The position numbers and the translations under genes are program-made. The notes beneath the pieces are model-generated. The model saw only the letters and a list, made by a program, of their open reading frames with translations, was not told the origin of the DNA and searched no databases. Positions 1 to 6,197 of a stretch of DNA of 10,000 nucleotides are shown one piece after another. Source of the DNA: Rheinheimera sp. (GTDB lineage: Bacteria > Pseudomonadota > Gammaproteobacteria > Enterobacterales > Alteromonadaceae); the NCBI RefSeq assembly GCF_020217005.1, contig NZ_JAIWOI010000137.1, forward strand, positions 1 through 10,000, read 5' to 3'. The stretch's first letter is position 1. Every line of letters starts with the position of its first letter.

Positions 1-256
1 CCAGGATAGTACAAAGCCCACCCAGTATGGTTGCCAGCCATGGAGCTGTGCCAGTTTGAACCGGGACCAGCGATACACCAAACATAGCGGCAATCATGGT
101 AGGCGCCAGCACGGTCAGCCACACCGGCATAGCTTCTGAATTGTTGCTGATACTACGACGCAACAAGTGCCGCCGCATCCAAATCAGCGGTAAAGCACGC
201 AATAAAAAGGTACCTAAAGCACAAGCCAGCATGAGCAACCAAAGCGAGTTATCCAT
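1..256 (-). CDS. azlD: AzlD-like branched-chain amino acid exporter subunit, N-terminal part
   Basis: This reads leftwards from an ATG at 256-254 and runs off the window edge, leaving about 85 codons. The visible part starts MDNSLWLLMLACALGTFLLR and continues with hydrophobic stretches, including an APTMIAAMFGVSLVP segment. This is the small four-helix AzlD type, partner of AzlC in exporting branched-chain amino acids and their analogues across the inner membrane. The start lies inside the end of azlC: the ATGGATAA overlap is 8 bp, which fits translational coupling and a fixed subunit ratio. The identification rests mainly on position directly after azlC plus the hydrophobic pattern. The C-terminal end is not visible. 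Confidence 0.85.
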   Translation of the reverse strand, partial: MDNSLWLLMLACALGTFLLRALPLIWMRRHLLRRSISNNSEAMPVWLTVLAPTMIAAMFGVSLVPVQTGTAPWLATILGGLCTIL

Positions 257-977
257 GGATTTTTCCTTCTGCTTTGAGTTTGGCCTGCACCAGATAAAAC
301 AAGGACACACCGCACAAGGCCGCTAAAGGAATAGCAGAGTTGGTCATGCCAAGCAGTTTCAGCACCAAAGCTGTAGCTATGGTGACCAGCATAGTTAAGG
401 TCCACTGCACAGAGGTAAAACGTGGTGCCAACAACACCAGAAACAGCGCGGGCAACGCAAAAGGCATCACTTCACCCAATAAAGGCCAGTTTTTGGTAAT
501 TTCTGCCCCGGCAACAGCACCTACAGCAGTGCCAGCAATCCAGCTTAACCAGGCAATTAAAGCAGCGCTGATATACCATCCCATCCGGTCTTTTTCCGCC
601 AATTGCGGCAATCTGGTATGGGCCAACGCGAAAATCTGATCAGTTAAACCATGCATAAGTACAGGCCACCAGCGGCTGTTGGATAAATAAGGCGCAATGT
701 TAGGCCCATACACCAGATGCCGGGCATTGATCAGCAACGTCATCACCAGCACCAGCCACAATGGCGCACCAGAAGCCACCATAGCTATAAACAAAAACTG
801 CGAAGCACCTGCATAGATCAGAGCTGAAATAAGCACAGTTTCCAGCGCACTAAAACCGGATTGCACCGCAATTAAACCAAAAGAAATAGCCACGGGAATA
901 TAACCGCCCAAAAGCGGCAATGCATCGCGGCTACCTTGTTGCCAGGCAGAGCTTTTTGACAGATCAACTGAACTCAT
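249..977 (-). CDS. azlC: AzlC family branched-chain amino acid exporter, large subunit
   Basis: A 242-residue inner-membrane protein of normal AzlC length, with about six to eight hydrophobic segments. Family-typical pieces are visible: the N-terminal LPLLGGYIPVAISFGLIA, YAGASQFLFIAM, and NARHLVYG, which corresponds to the usual N-x-RH-x-x-YG element. AzlC works with AzlD to export branched-chain amino acids such as leucine and isoleucine and their toxic analogues. The reading frame stays open upstream to 1028, but the start at 977 is preferred: GGAGAG sits just before it, and the ATGA overlap with the regulator's stop codon indicates coupled translation. The residues upstream of it would lie wholly inside the regulator gene. 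The actual substrate is inferred from the family only. Confidence 0.9.
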   Translation of the reverse strand: MSSVDLSKSSAWQQGSRDALPLLGGYIPVAISFGLIAVQSGFSALETVLISALIYAGASQFLFIAMVASGAPLWLVLVMTLLINARHLVYGPNIAPYLSNSRWWPVLMHGLTDQIFALAHTRLPQLAEKDRMGWYISAALIAWLSWIAGTAVGAVAGAEITKNWPLLGEVMPFALPALFLVLLAPRFTSVQWTLTMLVTIATALVLKLLGMTNSAIPLAALCGVSLFYLVQAKLKAEGKIHG

Positions 978-1504
978 AAACTCTCCTTGCCTGGCTGATA
1001 CACTATAGTTAAAAGCGCAGTGGCCCAACTTTCGCCTGTGCGGTACAAATGCGGCACATCTGCAGAAAATTTATGGCTTTGTCCTGCGGTTAAAGTTTTG
1101 CTATCACCTGCAGTGCCCACCTCAAGCTGTCCACTGATCAGAGTAATAGCTTCCACAGTACCTGCGGCATGGGCCTCCGACTTACGTTCTGTAAAAGGCG
1201 CGCAAGACATCCAATATGCATCTACAGGCTGATTATCTTTACCTTGATCAATCAGGCGCACCTGAACCCCGCTCTCCCCCACTAAAGCACTGACAGGCGC
1301 TATCAAATTGCCAAAAGGCACCTGCAGCTGCAACGACAAACGCCAGATGGTGTCCAGTGTCGGATTGCCATTACCCTGCTCCAGTCTGGACAAATTAGAT
1401 TTAGCAATGCCGGCATCGGAGGCCAGTTGCGACAGCGATAAGCCCCGTGCCAGCCGTAAACTTTGAATATGCCGTCCCAGCGTGTCTAAAGTTGCTTTAT
1501 CCAT
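974..1504 (-). CDS. XRE-family regulator with C-terminal cupin domain
   Basis: A 176-residue cytoplasmic DNA-binding protein. An XRE/Cro helix-turn-helix covers roughly residues 8-63 (LRLARGLSLSQLASDAGIAK, then SNLSRLEQGNGNPTLDTIW). A small cupin follows at about 95-170, with a conserved-looking S-E-A-H, a GQLEVG turn and F-S-A-D-V-P-H-L-Y. This two-domain plan is common among regulators next to transporter or metabolic genes, where the cupin probably senses a small ligand. It is the first gene of an operon with azlC and azlD, its stop overlapping azlC's start by 4 bp. A GTG at 1507 is a possible earlier start, but the ATG at 1504 has better spacing from GGAA. The palindrome immediately upstream suggests that it controls itself and azlCD. 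The ligand is unknown; a branched-chain or related amino acid is a guess from context. Confidence 0.9.
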   Translation of the reverse strand: MDKATLDTLGRHIQSLRLARGLSLSQLASDAGIAKSNLSRLEQGNGNPTLDTIWRLSLQLQVPFGNLIAPVSALVGESGVQVRLIDQGKDNQPVDAYWMSCAPFTERKSEAHAAGTVEAITLISGQLEVGTAGDSKTLTAGQSHKFSADVPHLYRTGESWATALLTIVYQPGKESL

Positions 1505-1518
1505 CACAGTTCCAATTC

Positions 1519-1550
1519 GTTCTTTATATAGAACGTTCTATATAAAGAAC
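1519..1550. promoter_or_regulatory. Perfect 32-bp palindrome, double operator of the XRE-cupin/azlCD operon
   Basis: The left half, 1519-1534, reads GTTCTTTATATAGAAC, and 1535-1550 is its exact reverse complement, so all 32 bases pair. Each 16-bp half is itself a near-palindrome, GTTCT-N6-AGAAC. The arrangement is therefore two abutting dimer sites rather than one hairpin. It starts 15 bp before the regulator's ATG and overlaps the predicted promoter, as expected for autorepression. The binding protein is inferred to be the adjacent XRE-cupin product. Confidence 0.7.
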
Positions 1551-1563
1551 AGTGATTTGTCAA
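1535..1563 (-). promoter_or_regulatory. Predicted sigma-70 promoter of the XRE-cupin/azlCD operon
   Basis: On the minus strand a consensus -35 TTGACA occupies 1563-1558. A 17-nt spacer leads to TAGAAC at 1540-1535 as the -10; TATAGA at 1542-1537 with a 15-nt spacer is an alternative. The -10 and much of the spacer lie within the palindrome, so a bound regulator would block RNA polymerase. Confidence 0.5.
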
Positions 1564-1761
1564 TACAGCTCCAGCGGTCAGGGACAATAGCCCCGCCTGT
1601 GCCCTTGTTTTACTATGCGTTCAATCAGCATCAAAATCAGTCAGAAAAAGTAGCAGAACCCAGAGCATCATCTAAAGTGTATCGGCCCGGCAGCACACTA
1701 TGATCATGGTGATGAATAGTGCCGCATTCAGCCCGGCAGACCCACTTACCAAGGACATGCT
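1551..1761. other. Intergenic leader of the carbonic anhydrase gene
   Basis: This is the divergent space between the XRE operator and the carbonic anhydrase. No convincing plus-strand promoter could be fixed. It holds a GCCCGGCAG direct repeat (1685-1693 and 1731-1739) and a 6-bp inverted repeat CACTAT/ATAGTG (1696-1701 and 1716-1721). AAGGA at 1751-1755 is the ribosome binding site for the ATG at 1762. An ATG at 1757 opens only a three-codon frame. Confidence 0.4.
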
Positions 1762-2622
1762 ATGAAACTATCTTTTTTTTCTTGTCTGTTATTTTCCGCT
1801 ATCGCCTGCAGTGATCTGCAGGCAGCTGAAAGCTCACATCATGCCGTCAGTGACGAAGTGATAGCGCAGCAAAATGCCAAACTGGCCGCGGCCACCAAAG
1901 ACAAAGGCTACGGCCCACAGTCTCCGCGTGACATAGATGTGAAAACCGGCAGTGATTTACGCTTATTTGCTTTAGCACCTTCGTACGACCATATGAACCT
2001 GTGCAATATTCATATGCATGTCAGTGCTGAACACAAAGGCGGCGAGTTCACCACTTATGCCGGTAATGGTGACGGTAAGGGCATGGGGTCGGGTTATAAA
2101 TACAATGGTAAACTCAGCAAAGCCGAGTTAACCCCAGTCAAAGAGCCTATTTGTGCTGGAGAGCATGGTAGTTTGCATTCAGGCGACACCATCGAAGTGC
2201 ATTATGTTCACACCAGCGCTATGGCTACGCCGGGCGCTACCTTAAACTCATGCATGAGTGAAGCAATTAAAAACCCTGAACTGCGGGTAGAAGCTCAGGT
2301 TTTTGTGCTGGTAAACGATCCTAAAGCACTGGATTTCACCCAACTTGCCGCTGTCGGTATGGAAGATGGCTACCATCAGGCGCTGAATATTCCGGATAAC
2401 ACAGGCAAACCAGTACAGTATGCAGGTTCAACCACAGGCCCTGACTATAATGAAGTCGCTTCACCTTTTCAGGTGAGCTGGGGCGTGCGGCCTAAAGTGG
2501 CAAAGGTCAATATTGCCACTGTAGGTCAATGGTGTAAGGCCAACCCCTTTAAAGAATCAGAAGCTCACGCCGTACGTAATCTGGTGACCAACCCGGATTT
2601 ATTGTCAAAAATTGAAGACTAA
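1762..2622 (+). CDS. Secreted delta-class carbonic anhydrase (CA_like family)
   Basis: A 286-residue exported protein that probably interconverts CO2 and bicarbonate in the periplasm. Residues 1-21 form a signal peptide, with cleavage likely near LQA-AES; Cys16 in AIAC could instead be a weak lipobox. The family signature is LCNIHMHVSAEHKGGEF at about 80-96, as in bacterial relatives of the diatom delta carbonic anhydrase TWCA1. It is preceded by a GPQSPRDID motif at 51-59 resembling that of alpha carbonic anhydrases. His84, His86, His91, His147 and His150 are candidate zinc ligands. The mature part has four cysteines (81, 131, 164, 258), enough for two disulfides, which fits an oxidising compartment. 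The gene is monocistronic, with AAGGA 6 nt before the ATG and a hairpin after the stop. Family assignment is fairly sure; activity is inferred. Confidence 0.85.
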   Translation: MKLSFFSCLLFSAIACSDLQAAESSHHAVSDEVIAQQNAKLAAATKDKGYGPQSPRDIDVKTGSDLRLFALAPSYDHMNLCNIHMHVSAEHKGGEFTTYAGNGDGKGMGSGYKYNGKLSKAELTPVKEPICAGEHGSLHSGDTIEVHYVHTSAMATPGATLNSCMSEAIKNPELRVEAQVFVLVNDPKALDFTQLAAVGMEDGYHQALNIPDNTGKPVQYAGSTTGPDYNEVASPFQVSWGVRPKVAKVNIATVGQWCKANPFKESEAHAVRNLVTNPDLLSKIED

Positions 2623-2634
2623 CCACTGATCCTG

Positions 2635-2679
2635 GCTGTGACCAGATCCCACTCTGGTCACAGCATTCTCTGCTTTTTT
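2635..2679 (+). terminator. Hairpin terminator after the carbonic anhydrase
   Basis: A perfect 12-bp stem, GCTGTGACCAGA at 2635-2646 and TCTGGTCACAGC at 2653-2664, encloses a 6-nt loop. A T6 run follows at 2674-2679, nine bases after the stem, farther than in a classical intrinsic terminator. The hairpin lies in the convergent gap and may also act on the minus-strand gene ending at 2710, although no T run is present on that side. Confidence 0.65.
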
Positions 2680-2709
2680 CTGCTAAAGCACTTTGAATTC
2701 CAGCAGTCG

Positions 2710-3699
2710 TCACATGTAATGCTCCAGTGCCAGATAGCTGCGCTGCACGATCTTTTTCAGACAAAAATCCTGCTTCCGGACGTCGAATTGCCATAACATC
2801 AACGCACCGAGCAATTCACTTTTTCTGTTCGCATGCCGGGTTAACAAACAATCCCCTTCAATAACGGTTTCAACCCCATAAAGTTCCGCCTCAAACAACA
2901 CGGTCGAGTTGATGCCGTGCACCTTTTTTGCACCTTTAATCAAAGCGCGCGAACAGTCTGTAGACCAATAACTTCGCTTCGAACTAATCTGATAACTGGT
3001 GTTATCACGAGGATGTCGTTTAAAGACTAAGGTGTCATCCGGATACAATGATTCTATGTAGTCGATGAACTCTTGCATGCCATTCACAAATCGTGAATTC
3101 AATTGAATATTTGAATCCTGAGCCAGCTGCAAGGGCACAAAAATATAGTTTTGCTGGCCAGAATACGTGGGGACATCCTGAAAAAACACATCGCGCTTGT
3201 GCTGCAAAATCGGGGCGACATCTTTTGGTAACCAATCCAGATCATTTGCCGCCAGGCTAGAATCGACGTTAATACCTTGCCTATCGAAGTAGATGTGCTG
3301 AGTTTGAGGAAAAAAACCGCATTCAATAAAGCTGAATTTCAGCTCATTAGCACGCAAAAACTGTTTTAACGGATCAAATACCGGCACAGATCCACTCCAC
3401 AACAGAGTACCAAGGCTCTGCTGAAAAAACTCCACAGGCAGCAACTGCAAGGGGTGGCGATACTCCAGACTGATCCCATATTTTTGAAACCAGTCTGCAA
3501 GACCCGATAGCCAGATAGGTACTTGCTCTACCGGATTAAGGGTAAAGATAACCACATAAGGTTGTTCTGGCTGAGTTTGATAAAAAGCACTATTGCACGA
3601 AGAAAAGCTCGCCGACACTGTACTTTCATCGATAGTAATTGTATTAGATTGAACCATCTTGCCCGACATACCTTGCTTCATCGTTTTCAAAAAGTGCAT
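2710..3699 (-). CDS. Capsule polysaccharide synthesis (KpsS/KpsC-like) glycosyltransferase-type protein
   Basis: A 329-residue protein without signal peptide or membrane segments. Its C-terminal half matches the layout of the Capsule_synth family, whose best-known members are the Kdo transferases KpsS and KpsC. Visible landmarks are CGFFPQTQHIYFDRQGINVD (about 127-146), YIFVPLQLAQDSN (185-197), FKRHP (226-230) and GINSTVLFEAELYGVETVIEG (262-282). The last is the nucleotide-sugar-binding type of loop seen in GT-B enzymes. It is an orphan: no export, kdsB or other capsule genes are nearby, so acceptor and sugar cannot be named. The start is uncertain. The ATG at 3699 has GGGG almost touching it, and in-frame ATGs at 3681, 3669 and 3657 are alternatives, none with a good ribosome binding site. 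Confidence 0.7.
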   Translation of the reverse strand: MHFLKTMKQGMSGKMVQSNTITIDESTVSASFSSCNSAFYQTQPEQPYVVIFTLNPVEQVPIWLSGLADWFQKYGISLEYRHPLQLLPVEFFQQSLGTLLWSGSVPVFDPLKQFLRANELKFSFIECGFFPQTQHIYFDRQGINVDSSLAANDLDWLPKDVAPILQHKRDVFFQDVPTYSGQQNYIFVPLQLAQDSNIQLNSRFVNGMQEFIDYIESLYPDDTLVFKRHPRDNTSYQISSKRSYWSTDCSRALIKGAKKVHGINSTVLFEAELYGVETVIEGDCLLTRHANRKSELLGALMLWQFDVRKQDFCLKKIVQRSYLALEHYM

Positions 3700-3786
3700 A
3701 CCCCAGGCTTCTGTTTAACTTTCAAATCTACCCCACCGATTTGATTGGATGATCTGTTTGGCCGCCGCTTTGGCGAGCCATAAATA

Positions 3787-3802
3787 GTTCTAAAAACAGA
3801 AC
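3787..3802. promoter_or_regulatory. Third GTTCT-N6-AGAAC site, possible XRE operator copy
   Basis: The sequence GTTCTAAAAACAGAAC has the same half-sites, the same 6-nt spacing and an A/T-rich centre like the two operator units at 1519-1550. I saw no other copy of the full pattern in the window. It lies about 90 bp upstream of the KpsS-like gene. A role as a remote binding site for the XRE-cupin regulator is inference from sequence match alone. Confidence 0.35.
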
Positions 3803-3817
3803 AAAACCTATAGGTAT

Positions 3818-3943
3818 AAACCAACTAACCTTTGTCTACGCTGATTCTGTGACATTGAACCAATCTGGCGGAAAAAATAGCTGAAAAACCAGCGCTAATA
3901 GCGGGGGCTGTGGGGCAAAGTCAGAAGTAGGTTCAGTTGGTTT
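3818..3943. repeat. Inverted-repeat-bounded 126-bp segment
   Basis: AAACCAACT at 3818-3826 is the exact reverse complement of AGTTGGTTT at 3935-3943. Pairing continues inward as AACC (3827-3830) against GGTT (3930-3933) after a single unpaired base at 3934, giving 13 pairs with one bulge. CTTTG (3830-3834) and CAAAG (3916-3920) can pair further in. The interior encodes nothing recognisable. It could be a small MITE-like remnant or a long structured RNA; no target-site duplication was obvious. Confidence 0.35.
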
Positions 3944-4011
3944 TGATGGTAACTAAAGGCTGGCGCATCAGACGGTAAGCAAATAAGGCAAATAGATGGC
4001 GTAGCCTCATC

Positions 4012-4046
4012 AAAAAGTGAGGCGAACAGTAAAATTATTCGCCTCA
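4012..4046 (-). terminator. Intrinsic terminator of the 7160-4117 operon
   Basis: Read on the minus strand, TGAGGCGAA (4046-4038) pairs perfectly with TTCGCCTCA (4026-4018) across an 11-nt loop. A C and then T5 (4016-4012) follow at once. It sits about 70 bp beyond the stop of the membrane-protein gene ending at 4117. A second GCCTCA at 4004-4009 can compete for the same arm. Confidence 0.75.
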
Positions 4047-4116
4047 TCTGCGGAATTGAGCAGCGTCTACTGAATTAAAAAACAAGGGTAGCTTTGATTT
4101 CTGCCGACGACACCTG

Positions 4117-4482
4117 TTAGGGTCTGTGGATCAAAAAAGCCGCTATGACCAGAGCACAAAAAATACCGGCATTAAACTTTGGCTGCCAGTACTCCATAAA
4201 TAGAAAAGTGATTGCTAACCATCCCAATCCAGCAACAATTGCCAAAACTTGCACAAACCTTTCGTTCATTAGATCCATTGCTCGCCACGCTAAGAACAGT
4301 CCAAGCAATCCGAAAACAATTTTACCTAATGAAAAAGCTGAGTTTAGCCCGTAATACAAAGTCGTCTCTAAACCTGGGGCGCGCGCATTACGCAGGTATT
4401 GAGATGCGACATCGACAATGAAATGAAGAATTCCTGTTAGGGTGAGCCAGCCATATGCGATGTAGATGATGTATTTTTGCAT
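4117..4482 (-). CDS. Small four-helix membrane protein, unidentified
   Basis: A 121-residue protein that is mostly hydrophobic, with about four predicted membrane segments. These lie near residues 5-27 (IIYIAYGWLTLTGILHFIVD), 45-66 (LNSAFSLGKIVFGLLGLFLAW), 77-95 (VQVLAIVAGLGWLAITFLF) and 102-118 (FNAGIFCALVIAAFLIH). I do not recognise the family; DoxX-like or DUF4345-like small membrane proteins have a similar size and topology, but no diagnostic motif is visible. It is the last gene of a minus-strand series, 58 bp after the lipoprotein hydrolase and followed by a good terminator. AAAGG precedes the ATG by about 10 nt. Function is unknown; co-transcription with the upstream hydrolase and dehydrogenase is likely from spacing. 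Confidence 0.75.
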   Translation of the reverse strand: MQKYIIYIAYGWLTLTGILHFIVDVASQYLRNARAPGLETTLYYGLNSAFSLGKIVFGLLGLFLAWRAMDLMNERFVQVLAIVAGLGWLAITFLFMEYWQPKFNAGIFCALVIAAFLIHRP

Positions 4483-4540
4483 GCTTTATTTACCTTTAAA
4501 TCCGGGCTAACCAGCTTTTGCACTAATGCAAAATCTGCAG

Positions 4541-5680
4541 TTATGACGTTGTTGTGGTTTGTGGCGAAACAACAGGTAACTCTTGCTGCTCCAGAATAGA
4601 ACTCCAGTTTGTCCGCCACAGCGCGAGCGCCCTATCGTCTCCTTTGAATATCAAATCGAAATATGCCAGGGTAAGGTCTGCAGTAGCAGTTTTCACTTTG
4701 GAGTTTAGTGATAATCCCCCGGTAAATGGACGATCGGTGAACATGCTGTGGGACCCGTCACGATAGACAACGAGCAATTTATTCGGGTCTGAAATTGCAT
4801 TAAAGAGCTTCAACCTATCCTCAGTATCAGAGTAATAACCAGGAATATTGATTTCATCATCCGTAGAAGTAATGTGGATGGTAGGGACAGATATTTTGCT
4901 GAGCACGGCCTTCAGGTCTGATTCACCATAAAACGGCGGCGCCGAAATAATAATTCCAGCCCGGAAACGGCTGTCCAGGCAGTCAATGGTTTTCCCCTCT
5001 CTTACCACTTGCGCACCTACTTTTAGTAATGCTGTATTTGCACCATACGAATGACCTGCTATAACAATCCGCTGATGATCAATGGCTGCGCTATAGTGGC
5101 CAGTCTCTGCAGACAGTAACTGATCAAGTGCAAAACTTACATCTGTGGTGCGGGCGAGCGCTTCATCCTCTTGAGCTGCTCCCTGCAATCGGTCAATCAG
5201 ACCAAATGGATTACCTTTCCAAAGTTCCGCGTCACTACCCACATGCTGGACGTGAAGACTGGCAACACCATGTGTCGACCAGTGCTTTCCAAGATAACTA
5301 TATCCTTGCCGCCCTCCCCCCATGCCGTGCGAAAACACCACTAATGGCACAGTCTTTTTATAGGCAGTTTTCATTGGCCAATAAAGACGTGCAGGAACCG
5401 GACGAGAACGCGCTGGATCGATCCAATTAAAATCGATCACTTGATAACTCTGTTCATTGGGCTGGACTATGTCACTTGAGTGACATGCAGCTAATGGGGC
5501 AAGCAGTAACATCAGGCATAATTGCCTGCGTTTCTGGTTTACTTCCATATCTGCTGGCGAAGTTGTGACTGGAGTCAGGCCGCAATCAACGCCTTGATGC
5601 CCTGTATCTATAGATAAATGCTTTAGTTGGCGACTTAAAGAACCAAGTTGCTCTTTCTTGTCGCCTAATAAATTTTGCAT
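4541..5680 (-). CDS. Alpha/beta hydrolase, probable lipoprotein (dienelactone-hydrolase/PAF-acetylhydrolase-like)
   Basis: A 379-residue serine hydrolase. Visible elements are an oxyanion-type VVFSHGMGGG at 114-123, the nucleophile elbow GHSYGA with Ser211, the acid candidates Asp274/Asp275 in TSTDDEIN, and His311 in DGSHSMF. This is a complete catalytic triad in the order expected for predicted dienelactone hydrolases (COG4188-like) and PAF acetylhydrolases. A hydrophobic stretch at about 53-65, ending LAAC with Cys66, is a lipoprotein signal, placing the enzyme on a periplasm-facing membrane. The start is debatable. The ATG at 5680 has GAGG 7 nt upstream but puts 44 extra residues before MEVNQKRRQL. 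The ATG at 5548 gives a textbook lipoprotein signal but has no ribosome binding site. Substrate unknown, probably an ester. Confidence 0.85.
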   Translation of the reverse strand: MQNLLGDKKEQLGSLSRQLKHLSIDTGHQGVDCGLTPVTTSPADMEVNQKRRQLCLMLLLAPLAACHSSDIVQPNEQSYQVIDFNWIDPARSRPVPARLYWPMKTAYKKTVPLVVFSHGMGGGRQGYSYLGKHWSTHGVASLHVQHVGSDAELWKGNPFGLIDRLQGAAQEDEALARTTDVSFALDQLLSAETGHYSAAIDHQRIVIAGHSYGANTALLKVGAQVVREGKTIDCLDSRFRAGIIISAPPFYGESDLKAVLSKISVPTIHITSTDDEINIPGYYSDTEDRLKLFNAISDPNKLLVVYRDGSHSMFTDRPFTGGLSLNSKVKTATADLTLAYFDLIFKGDDRALALWRTNWSSILEQQELPVVSPQTTTTS

Positions 5681-5759
5681 ACATATGCCTCAAGCAAGAT
5701 GGGAAAGTTGTCCACTGCATCTATCCCGCTCCCCGAAAAACCGCTTCGGACCAGAACAA

Positions 5760-6149
5760 TCAAAGAGCACAACCACGTTGAGTCTGTTGCTCCGCAAGCA
5801 GGCCAATTCGCCTGTCTGCTTCACTAGAGGCCGAGGCAGCTTGCCCATAACGAGCGGCCACGATAACGGGCATAATCACATGCCAGGAATCACTTTTCGC
5901 TTGCTCTGCTACATCTTTTGTCTGTTTTGCTTCCTCTGTTTGCTGAGCTAATTCTGCACAACTTAAAGCTCCAAACTGCGATTCCTCCACAGCGCTTTCC
6001 GGGATCTGCGCACAGGCCAAAAGAAGCGTCGAGGCCACAAGCAAGCCAACCAACCGCATGGCTACTATTAACTTGAGCTGCGCCAAACCTCTGATAACAT
6101 TAAAAAAGAGAAAACCTTTTTTCGCCAATACGTTCATTTTTGTGTTCAT
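5760..6149 (-). CDS. Small lipoprotein of unknown function
   Basis: A 129-residue frame whose centre carries a classic lipoprotein signal, MRLVGLLVASTLLLAC, with the lipidated cysteine at residue 46. The mature part is short and mostly helical: an SCAEL segment, an alanine/glutamate-rich stretch, WHVIMPVIVAARYGQA, and a cysteine near the C-terminus (RGCAL). Two mature cysteines besides the lipidated one could form a disulfide. GAGG lies 6 nt before the ATG at 6149, so translation from there is likely, but this leaves 30 residues ahead of the signal. An internal ATG at 6059 would give a normal signal but lacks a ribosome binding site. It sits 48 bp after the dehydrogenase gene and 79 bp before the hydrolase gene, so probably shares their transcript. 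I do not recognise a named family. Confidence 0.75.
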   Translation of the reverse strand: MNTKMNVLAKKGFLFFNVIRGLAQLKLIVAMRLVGLLVASTLLLACAQIPESAVEESQFGALSCAELAQQTEEAKQTKDVAEQAKSDSWHVIMPVIVAARYGQAASASSEADRRIGLLAEQQTQRGCAL

Positions 6150-6197
6150 TCATTGCCTCAATACTTGAAAGTAAAATTTTAGAAATATCGTGATACG

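Larger units (their letters stand above)
3700..4116. other. 417-bp gene-free region
   Basis: No credible reading frame was found on either strand. The region contains a bulged hairpin at 3759-3780 (TGGCCGCC against GGCGaGCCA), a GTTCT-N6-AGAAC site at 3787-3802 and a 10-bp palindrome ACCTATAGGT at 3806-3815. It also contains an inverted-repeat-bounded segment at 3818-3943 and the minus-strand terminator at 4012-4046. The leftmost part must also hold the promoter of the minus-strand gene starting at 3699. Confidence 0.6.

Noticed and set aside
96..326. Plus-strand open frames over the azlC/azlD/regulator region (also 340-639 and 1020-1232)
   Set aside because: They lie antisense to clearly recognisable genes and show no family motifs, signal or ribosome binding site.
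3035..3326. Short minus-strand frames inside the KpsS-like gene
   Set aside because: Alternative frames of the larger gene with no motif; the 329-residue frame carries the family landmarks.
3818..3943. Integron attC site
   Set aside because: The arms are inverted and bulged, but no clear GTTRRRY/RYYYAAC core pair with internal L boxes was found, and no cassette arrangement or integrase is present.
3831..3960. Remnant of a transposase gene in the gene-free region
   Set aside because: Short open stretches such as the one reading INQLTFVYADSVTLNQSGG exist, but no transposase motif or continuous frame could be recognised.
4437..4619. 60-codon minus-strand frame between the membrane protein and the hydrolase
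   Set aside because: Overlaps both neighbours out of frame, with no motif or ribosome binding site.
5700..5759. CCGAA/TTCGG hairpin between the small lipoprotein and the hydrolase as a terminator
   Set aside because: Only 5 bp of stem and no T run on the minus strand; more likely part of the operon spacer.
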